Below are positions 57,214-64,000 of a DNA stretch of 64,000 nucleotides, piece by piece (within the stretch, counting starts at the first letter, position 1; every line of letters begins with the position of its first letter). The stretch comes from Centrapalus pauciflorus (taxonomy: Eukaryota; Streptophyta; Magnoliopsida; Asterales; Asteraceae), in the NCBI GenBank assembly GCA_020465985.1, contig JAANYP010000256.1:141336-205335 (forward strand), written 5' to 3'. The translations under genes were made by a program, and so were the position numbers. Under the pieces are notes generated by a model. The model did no database searches. It worked only from the letters and a program-made list of their open reading frames with translations, and was not told the origin of the DNA.

Positions 57214-57910
57214 CTTTTCTGAAAGAATTTGAATTTGAACTTAATTAATTTAATTAGAAACTGATTTAAATTAACTTATTCGAATCTAGATAGATTCGAA
57301 ACTAATTAATATTTAATCTTTTGAAATTAAATTCGATTAAGTCTTAAAAGTCAAGTAGATTCGAAATAATGTCAGATTCGAGGAACTCCCTAGATTCGAA
57401 GTTATGACAGATTCGAAGGACTCTATAGATTCGAAGACCCTTAGAATCGAAGGCACAATAGAATCGAAATTCAGCAGAATCGAAGCACAGACTCGAAACA
57501 GTAACAACCTCGAAACAAACTCGAAACAATATAGACTCGAGATCCAATTCGAATGTATTAACAGATTCGAAACACCACAGACTCGAAACTGACTGAAATT
57601 GACTCGAAAGGAGCGTATTTTGGTTAGACTCGAGACTAGAGTGAAACCCTAATTACCCCTATAGATTCGAGCGCCGCAAACTCGAAAAACGGCTAACACT
57701 TTGATTTTTTGACGTTTTACGGATTAAATCACTATTTTTCAAACGAAAAATAATGATTTCGACCAAAAACGTGAAAAACGACAAAGTGTTTCCCGAATAT
57801 GAATTTGCTAAGCTCAAAAACACGTTTTTGAGAGAAAAATCGTCCAACTAGCGTCAAGAAACCTAGAATGTATCTGATGAACACGAAGAACACCACTAAC
57901 ACTCCGTAGG
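57214..57910 (-). other. Untranslated leader of copia element 2
   Basis: About 700 nt between PBS and gag. The part at 57280-57680 is an array of about 20 GATTCGAA, AATCGAA and ACTCGAA motifs, spaced mostly 15-25 nt, the same motif class as in its LTRs and post-pol spacer. Confidence 0.8.
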
Positions 57911-57921
57911 CTCTGATACCA
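57911..57921 (-). promoter_or_regulatory. Primer-binding site of copia element 2
   Basis: TGGTATCAGAG on the minus strand, 2 nt after the end of the 5' LTR. Confidence 0.88.
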
Positions 57922-57923
57922 CT

Positions 57924-58583
57924 TGTAAGGTCTGCCAATGCAAGATCTATCTAGACGCGGATCCGTTAACGAGTGCGGAATCCTCGTTGACGGTTAGACG
58001 GACAACTCTCAACCAACGGAAACACGGAGACTATTAGACGCTGAACGAACGACACACGAACGATCCTACGTACTAATTCTCTCCGAAACGGGACTCACCT
58101 AGCTGATAAACTCGAGATCGCCTATTGCTTAATTCCTCACGAATTCTGCCAAAGGTCTGCTAATGATTCGAGTCTAGCCCTAATTATAGGCCCTGATTCG
58201 AGTCTGTTGTGGGCAAACCTCGAATCTGGCCTAAGGCCCATTCGAATCTGTCCATCTGACAGATTCGAAACTAGCCTATTCGAATCTAAGGATACATTCG
58301 AATCTATCACAGATTCGAATGTCTTCCTTTACCTATTCGAATCTATCCAAATGCACTTAAACACTTAAGTGATGAAACTTATGTTTTAACTTATGCTTGA
58401 CATAATCTTTGACTTTTATGTTTGAACTTCTTGTAATATGTTACATCAAGTTCAAACACACAATCAATAACAGACAAACACATATTAAACATATATATCA
58501 AAACCCTTGTTAATATTCAGAATATTACTTAAATCATAATGCAGATCGATTAGACTGCTATCGTCACACAGGGTGTACCAACA
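57924..58583 (-). repeat. 5' LTR of copia element 2
   Basis: 660 bp, TGTTGGTACACC to CCTTACA. It keeps the two inverted repeats of the other LTR: ACATTCGAATCT/AGATTCGAATGT at 58304-58332 and GTTTGAACTT/AAGTTCAAAC at 58420-58457. Confidence 0.92.
58304..58332. repeat. 12-bp perfect inverted repeat in the LTR
   Basis: Arms ACATTCGAATCT and AGATTCGAATGT around ATCAC. An identical hairpin is at 45375-45403 in the other LTR. Confidence 0.9.
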
Positions 58584-60502
58584 ATGTTATCGTCGATCAT
58601 CTAGGTCTTCTGGTCGTGCACGTGCGTACTCCATCAACACAGAACCGCTGTATTGTACCAAATGTCACTTGGAGCATTTCGGCAAGTGCGTAAATGGACG
58701 CATGTGTTTCTGTTGCGGAGAACTTGGCCATTTTCAAAGTGAGTGCCCACGGAAGGCAGATGTCTGCCATAAGTGTGGGGTATGGGGGCATTATAGTAGA
58801 AACTGTAGAAATAATGATCCAGCTGCTGCTGCTCCAACGTCAACTCGATCATCTGGGGGATCAAGTGGTGGTTCAATCAACCGCAGGAACCAGCCACAAA
58901 GGGCACTGGCTCGTGCTTTCCAAATAACAGCGGAGGAGGCCAAGGAAAACCCAGAGGTGGTTACGAGTATGTTTATCGTAAATTCTATGCCTGCACAAGT
59001 TCTATTTGATTCGGGTGCTAACTGGTCTTTTGTATCTACTGTTTTTGCACAACAACTGTCAGTGCCTCTGTCTAAGTTGTCTGCTATACTTGACATAGAA
59101 ACTGCTAATAACACTTTAGTCAAAGTAGACCATGTGTATCGAAACTGTACGTTAGTGATTGAAGATGTAGTCTTCAATCTTGATTTGATTCTGATAGAGT
59201 TCAGTGAGTTTGATGTGATTGTCGGAATGGACTGGTTGATCGAAAATGAAGCCCATATAGTGTGTAAAAAGCGTATGATAAAGATAACCACACCGGAGGG
59301 ACGAGAGATTTGCATATATGGGAACAGGAGAAACGGGGATCTGTGTTTATTAACGATAGCAAAAGCCCGAAAGCTTGTTGCAAATGGTTGTGAGTCCTAC
59401 TTGGCGTATGCTATTGATGCCAAGGCTGAGAAGAAAACCGTGGCCGATGTGCCTGTTGTATCACAATTCTCGGATATGTTTCCGGAGACTTGTCTAGCGT
59501 GCCGCCTGAAAGACAAGTAGAATTTCGTATTGATCTGATCCCTGAAGCTGCGCCGGTAGCTCGTTTTCCGTATCGCTTGCTCCTACCGAAATGCAAGAGA
59601 TGATGAAACAACTCCAGGAGTTGTTGGATAAGGGCTTCATTCGACCGAGTTCATCTCCGTGGGGAGCCCATGTACTATTTGTTAAGAAGAAAGATGGCAC
59701 GATGAGGATGTGCATTGATTACCGCGAGCTGAACAAACTGACTATTAAGAATAAGTATCCGCTACCGAGGATTGATGACTTGTTCGACCAGTTACATGGG
59801 GCCAATGTTTTCTCAAAGATTGATTTGAGGTCGGGATATCATCAGTTGAAGGTTAGAGAGGAAGATGTGCCTAAGACAGCTTTCAGGACATGTTACGGGC
59901 ATTACGAGTTCTTGGTTATGCCATTCGGGATAACCAATGCCCCGGCTGTCTTTATGGATTTGATGAATAGGGTTTGCAGACCTATGTTAGATAAATCGGT
60001 GATAGTGTTTATTGAAGATATCTTTGTGTATTCCAAGTTTGAAGCCGAACATGCTGATCATTTGAGGGTATTATTGGAATTGTTGAGAAGGGAAAAGTTG
60101 TATGCCAAATTCTCAAAGTGTGAGTTTTGGCTGCAACAGATTCAATTTTTGGGCCATGTGATTTCGGGAGCTGGAATTTCTGTAGATCCAGCTAAAGTTG
60201 AAGCAATAAGGAATTGGGAACCGCCTCGTTTAGCAACAGAGATAAGAAGCTTTCTTGGATTGGCGGGTTACTATCGGAGATTTATAAAGGATTTCTCGAA
60301 GATTGCAGTCCCTTTGACTGCATTAACAAAGAAAAATGCACCGTTTGTTTGGGAAACTGTGTAGCGAGAAGCTTTCGAGGTTTTGAAGAAGACGTTAAGT
60401 GAAGCCTCGATACTTTCTCTACCGGAGGGTAATGAGGATTTTGTGGTATATACTGATGCTTCCAGGTTGGGGCTAGGTGCTATACTGATGCAACGTGGTA
60501 AG
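58584..60502 (+). pseudogene. Gypsy gag-pol fragment
   Basis: 5'-truncated by element 2; the first 11 nt of its open frame lie in that LTR. Three knuckles (C-T-K-C-x3-H-x3-C, C-F-C-C-x4-H-x4-C, C-H-K-C-x4-H-x4-C; 58650-58810) end gag, followed by A-R-A-F-Q-I-T-A-E-E-A and the protease L-F-D-S-G-A-N near 59010. A frameshift near 59495 separates it from RT (59591-60364): R-M-C-I-D-Y-R-E-L-N-K, F-S-K-I-D-L-R-S-G-Y-H, F-G-I-T-N-A-P. The catalytic block reads F-I-E-D instead of Y-x-D-D. A stop at 60362, then the start of RNase H (Y-T-D-A-S near 60450), breaking off at 60502. The knuckle pattern and RT style suit a chromovirus. Confidence 0.88.
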
Positions 60503-60830
60503 TGTCTGGTACAACTATAAATAGAGTTGAAAACAATATTTTGTAATAGTTCAGGGACTTTATTGTAAATATACAATAGTTGTAAATTGTGTGTGTATAT
60601 ATATATATAGTTCAGTTGACAGAGTAATACATAGATCACAAAAGCAGTACACGGATCTAGAGAGAATAGAAGTGTTGTCCAAGTCACCGAAACCTCCAAT
60701 GTAATATTCTCTCTTTAATCATTCAATATATTGTTTTTGTGATAATTGTTCATATGTTTATGTTTAATGTTGAATTGTTTCAATATCAGTAATATCCAAA
60801 TGATATATCGATAGAGATGAGCAATATCTC
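60503..60830 (+). other. Unidentified insertion, LTR-like start
   Basis: Gypsy coding sequence stops and TGTCTGGTACAACTATAAATAGAG begins. The stretch has a TATA-like motif, a (TG)n(TA)n tract and AT-rich sequence to about 60830, and may be an LTR. No partner LTR, PBS or PPT was found beside it, so its ends and class stay open. Confidence 0.3.
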
Positions 60831-61760
60831 CGTGATTATTGAAACATAAATCTTTTGAGAGATAACTGAGTAGTTGGTGGGGTTAAGTGCATGCATCACT
60901 AGGTCCATAACGTCTTTTTCAACATCAAGTCGCCTAGGGCTTGATAGATTATGTGGTTTACCCAGCAGACACAATGTAGGTAGGATTTTCTTTTCTTTAA
61001 ATCCTTTCTCAACTATCAGCTCTCAGCATATATTTTTCAACTAAGCTCCCTTAGTCTCAATTTTGATAAATAAATTCAGTCAGCTTTACAACAAAAGCAT
61101 GATCTGATGCACCACCATCTCCTTTCAATATATCCCTCTCATTTGCATTTTATCTCTGCTCGACCCTGTCAGTATCCTGTGATAACTGACACTTCTCAAC
61201 TAATAGACCTAAAGAACCCTCACCCACACAAACTACAGTTGGTTTGCTTCTTGGGTAGGTCTTCCGGTTCTGGTTAGACCATAGAAGTGATATTTATGCC
61301 TATCACATAGTTAGGTGCATAATCGGAGTCAGCAGACATAATCTTAAGCATTTCAGCTCATGGGATATCATACAAATACTGATTAGAATTTACAGCTCAA
61401 ATGAATTGGGAGATGAAATCCAGAATGAATTTGGGGAATGATGAGTTGGTAGATATCAGAATGAAATGGAAAATATGATATATGATATGAAATAAATCAG
61501 ATCATGAAAAATTAGCACTTGGGAGAATATGAAATGATTGGAAGAATTCAGAATACATGGGAGACAAATGAAGAAAATCTCAGAAGAAATGAGAGTTTGA
61601 AAATCAAAGAGATTAGATCAAGTCATCTCAATGATAGATTCAGAGAATCAGGAAAAAAAATTTCTTTTCAGCTCAAAAATTATTTTATGTGTGTATCAAA
61701 TATTTTCGTGAAAAATCACATACAGTTTTGAAAATCGTCATCGTCAAAGTGCTTCTGAAA
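60831..61760. other. Unassigned sequence between gypsy and copia element 5
   Basis: No reading frame or RNA gene recognised. It may be the post-pol region or decayed LTR of element 5. Confidence 0.4.
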
Positions 61761-61770
61761 CTCCCCCTAG
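61761..61770 (-). promoter_or_regulatory. Polypurine-tract-like motif of element 5
   Basis: CTAGGGGGAG on the minus strand, like the internal tracts of elements 1 and 3. No LTR start follows it directly. Confidence 0.45.
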
Positions 61771-61910
61771 AAATAAGCACACAAAGTTAGTCAACTCAGA
61801 GAAATTAAATCAGGATCAAAAAATTATAAAAATAAAACTCCCTCTAAATCAATGCAGTTTCAGAGTTGAATTCAGGACAGGAATTCCAGAAATATTTTTC
61901 TTTCAGAATC

Positions 61911-62190
61911 GGGTTCTAATCTGAAGTGATTAGAAGCCATTTGTCGCAGAAGCTTGGGTTTCAGTCTGAAGTAACTGAAAACCATTAGCTTGGGTTCTGT
62001 ACTAAAAAGTACAAAATCCAATTTCAGTGAAGATCGGGTTCTACTCTGTTGTGAGTATCTTGAGATGAAGTCCGGGTTCTAGTCTGATATGACTAAAAAC
62101 CATCTTGAGTTGAAACACGGGTCTTGATCTGATGTAATCAAGAGCCTATTGAAATGTAGAACGGGTCCTTATCTGAAATGATAAGAAACC
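61911..62190 (-). repeat. Tandem array of seven 28-nt hairpins
   Basis: Units start at 61911, 61956, 61992, 62036, 62074, 62119 and 62163. Plus-strand form: GGGT(T/C)(C/T), a variable 4-5 nt, a TGAnnT-like loop, the reverse complement of the variable part, then AA/AG and CC. Six units are exactly 28 nt; unit four keeps only the inner stem. The inner arms differ between units (CTAATC, TTTCAGT, TGTACT, TACTC, TAGTC, TCTTGAT, CTTATC) but each is followed by its own complement. Spacers are 8-17 nt and not multiples of three, so it is not coding. Confidence 0.88.
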
Positions 62191-62196
62191 TATAAC

Positions 62197-62208
62197 CTGC
62201 AAAATTTA
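62197..62208 (-). promoter_or_regulatory. 3' splice-site-like motif after the element 5 gag stop
   Basis: The minus strand reads TAA, then ATTTTGCAG, then G. Same stop-then-acceptor layout as elements 1 and 2, but with a shorter pyrimidine tract. Confidence 0.4.
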
Positions 62209-63422
62209 AGATGTCTTTGGTATCCAAACAGATTTGGATCCAGACTTGTTAGCGCTCTTGGGTACCCATTTCAGAACGGGTTTTGGTACCCACTTGTACT
62301 TGGGTTTAGGTACCCATTGCAAGTTATAACTATCAGCTTCTCTTTCAAAAGCAGAAAACAAATTTCTTTGAGTATGAGAAAATTGAATATCTGAATTTCT
62401 AAAGAAACTTGAATTTGAATGATCAGACTTTTGCGAACTCTTCTTTTTGAAAAACTGTCCGGTTCTTGCCTGTTTCTGATAATACTTGGTATTTTTTTGT
62501 GAAAATGTTTTCTAATTAGAATTAATAGTATTTTCAGAAACTTTAGGAAAATTTGACTTCGAAGATTCACCAGTGTAAATCTTGACCGGAAGTTGTTCAA
62601 CAATTGTATCTTTGCCTCTGTGTATCTTTAACAGATACTTAAGTTTAAGATCTGAAAAAGAATCAAATTTAGAGAATTCAGTTGGGTTCTTTTCACTTTC
62701 TGTAGATAAATCAGATCGGTCAACTTTAGATTTTGAACAAACTGAAGGATCTTTAACCTCTGATTCTTTTGAAGAAGGAAATTCATTAAACTGTTTAGAA
62801 AGATGAAGTATCTTATCTTCTAATCCTTTGATAATGACCAAATAAGAATTTCTGTCATTATCAAATGATTGGAAATCAGTTTTAAAAGATTGTTCTTTTG
62901 TTAAAAAGATCTTTCTTTCATCTTCAAACAACTTAGATTTTGTTTTAAAATCTTTTTCTTTCAGTAAGAACGCATGTCTTTCCTTCTCAAGAGAATCTTT
63001 AGTTAAAGACAACTCTTTTTCAAAAGCAAAAAATTCTTTCGATTTGTTTAAAACACAATTTTGATCAGTATGATTTGTCTTAGAAAGTAATTCTTCAAGA
63101 TCTTTAACTTTCTTGTAAAGATCAGATCTTTCAGGCAAAAGATGTTTCAGTTGAGTTGCATTCTGAAAATTTTCTTGTTTCAGCTCATCAAGTTCTTTAA
63201 GTAATTCAGATATTTTCAATTGATGAGCACAACTCTCAGAGTTTTGTTTTTCGTTTAAGCTCTGAATTTCTTCGTTCAATATTTGTACGTCACATAACGC
63301 CAAATGTTTATCAGTTAAAAAGTATTTAACTGAACGAGAATGTCGTAATTGTTCTTGCGAATCTTTTCAGATTCAGTAAGTTTGGCAATCAGCTCAGACT
63401 TTGAAATTTTTTCAAATTCCAT
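62206..63422 (-). pseudogene. Copia element 5 gag tail (coiled coil and W-V-P-K repeats)
   Basis: The ATG at 63422 (M-E-F-E-K-I-S-K-S-E-L) is followed by a stop and frameshift near 63315. The main frame 63303-62512 is a lysine/glutamate-rich coiled coil with heptad-like leucines. After another shift come basic residues, then W-V-P-K-P, W-V-P-K-P, W-V-P-K-S, W-I-P-K-T-S and the stop at 62206 (about 62330-62206). Element 4 gag has the same coiled-coil and W-I-P-K/W-V-P-K end, which supports calling this a gag tail. The capsid domain and zinc knuckle are absent. Confidence 0.7.
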
Positions 63423-63714
63423 TATGAATTGTAGAAAAATGAACTTCCAAGATCTTTTATGGACTTATGAAAATTTGAATGAATCTTGATTGAAGAAAAA
63501 ACGAATCTTGAATGATTAATTTGTTAAAAATCAGCTCAGATTTGACTTTTTGACGTTGAAATTTTAGATTTTCTACAGAAAAATGCCTGTAACTTTTTCT
63601 GGAGTGGAATTGGGCCTCGAAAATTTTTCAAGCTTCGATTTGACGTATGGTAGGCCTTCTAACGATGTTCCAGTCAAAAGTTATGGTCAATTTAAGCATC
63701 AAAGGTCAAATAGT

Positions 63715-64000
63715 CAAAACTCGAATGCTTAATAATCAATCTCGAATGAAGCATAATGAAACTCGATTGAAGCTTAATAAAACTCGATTGAAGAAGGTTG
63801 AAACTCGAATGGTTATGAATGAAACTCGAATGAAGCTTTATAAAACTCCAATGATAAAGTATGAAACTCGAATGGTTATGAATGAAACTCGAATGTATCA
63901 TAGCAAAACTCGATTAATGAAGTCAGAAACTCGATTACCAAAGCTTGAAACTCGATTAATGAAGCTAGAAACTCGATTAACAAAGCTTGAAACTCGACTA
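63715..64000 (-). repeat. Leader array of TCGAGTT motifs (element 5)
   Basis: About 15 copies of ATTCGAGTTT or AATCGAGTTT (in the element's sense) with 18-22 nt spacing, running off the window. Same motif class as elements 3 and 4. Confidence 0.8.

Larger units (their letters stand above)
45003..58583 (-). mobile_element. Copia element 2 (SIRE-like), nearly complete
   Basis: 13.6 kb on the minus strand with 5' LTR 58583-57924, PBS, leader, gag, pol, a long spacer, aORF, PPT and 3' LTR 45648-45003. Gag and pol have no stops, so this is the best-preserved element here. The flanks do not show a matching duplication (TATTG on the left, ATGTT on the right) and belong to different elements (copia RNase H versus gypsy gag), which suggests recombination between two copies. 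Confidence 0.9.
61761..64000 (-). mobile_element. Copia element 5, leader and gag tail without pol (partial)
   Basis: In minus-strand order: TCGAGTT leader array (from the right edge to about 63715), a frame starting at 63422 with a coiled coil, the W-V-P-K gag end, a stop, a splice-like AG, the hairpin array (62190-61911), and a PPT-like motif. No gag N-terminal domain, zinc knuckle, protease, integrase or RT lies between. It is either internally deleted or a non-autonomous derivative. Confidence 0.6.

Noticed and set aside
60503..60830. Confident LTR call
   Set aside because: TG start and TATA-like motif are present, but no partner LTR, PBS or PPT was seen and the TATA-like motif lies only about 12 nt from the start; kept only as a low-confidence insertion.
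61911..62190. CRISPR-like array (28-nt palindromic repeats with spacers)
   Set aside because: Plant nuclear context, spacers of only 8-17 nt, and arms that differ between units. It is a hairpin series in a retrotransposon.

Overview
This window is plant nuclear DNA made almost entirely of nested transposable elements. The aspartic-protease/integrase/RT/RNase H order of the copia elements, the large extra ORF after pol (the Maximus/SIRE type), a Tekay/Del-like chromovirus, CACTA and Mutator DNA transposons and one intron-containing F-box gene all fit a eudicot. The style of the extra ORF resembles copia elements I know from Asteraceae, so a daisy-family genome is my best inference, not something shown directly. 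No rRNA, tRNA, CRISPR or bacterial features were seen.

Layout. 1-224 and 22574-22812 (minus strand) are two exons of one F-box-like gene. Its intron is split by a 22-kb nested insertion: copia element 1 (381-22527, plus, target duplication TAATC), which carries a Helitron-like insertion in gag (1758-3891) and a degenerate chromovirus in pol (7261-16524, target duplication GCAAA). From 22925 to 25620 lies a roughly 90-102 bp tandem repeat, interrupted by a Mutator-like element (23072-24325, 9-bp duplication TTTATTTTA), then the 3' tail of another copia element (to about 26827). 28205-29415 is a minus-strand gypsy gag remnant. 29598-34396 is the 5' half of copia element 4 (plus: LTR, PBS, repeat-rich leader, gag). 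34397-45002 is the 3' half of related copia element 3 (minus), carrying a CACTA transposon at 39327-43752. 45003-58583 is copia element 2 (minus), the youngest-looking one, with uninterrupted gag and pol frames. 58584-60502 is a 5'-truncated gypsy gag-pol (plus), followed by an unidentified insertion and by copia element 5 (minus, running off the right edge), in which a gag tail is followed by no detectable pol.

How the parts work together. In a complete copia element, gag makes the particle, pol supplies protease, integrase, RT and RNase H, and the long post-pol ORF (aORF) has no established function. Three elements share a layout in which gag stops and a 3'-splice-site-like tract follows at once; in two, the aORF is also preceded by such a tract. 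The non-coding parts are unusually structured: degenerate arrays built on TTCGA in LTRs, leaders and post-pol spacers, internal copies of the polypurine tract, and tandem small hairpins.

The most striking signal is at 61911-62190: seven tandem 28-nt palindromes with a shared frame and loop but different arm sequences that remain self-complementary, just after the gag stop of element 5. I cannot match it to any element type I know. All identities rest on reading the sequence; no database search was possible.
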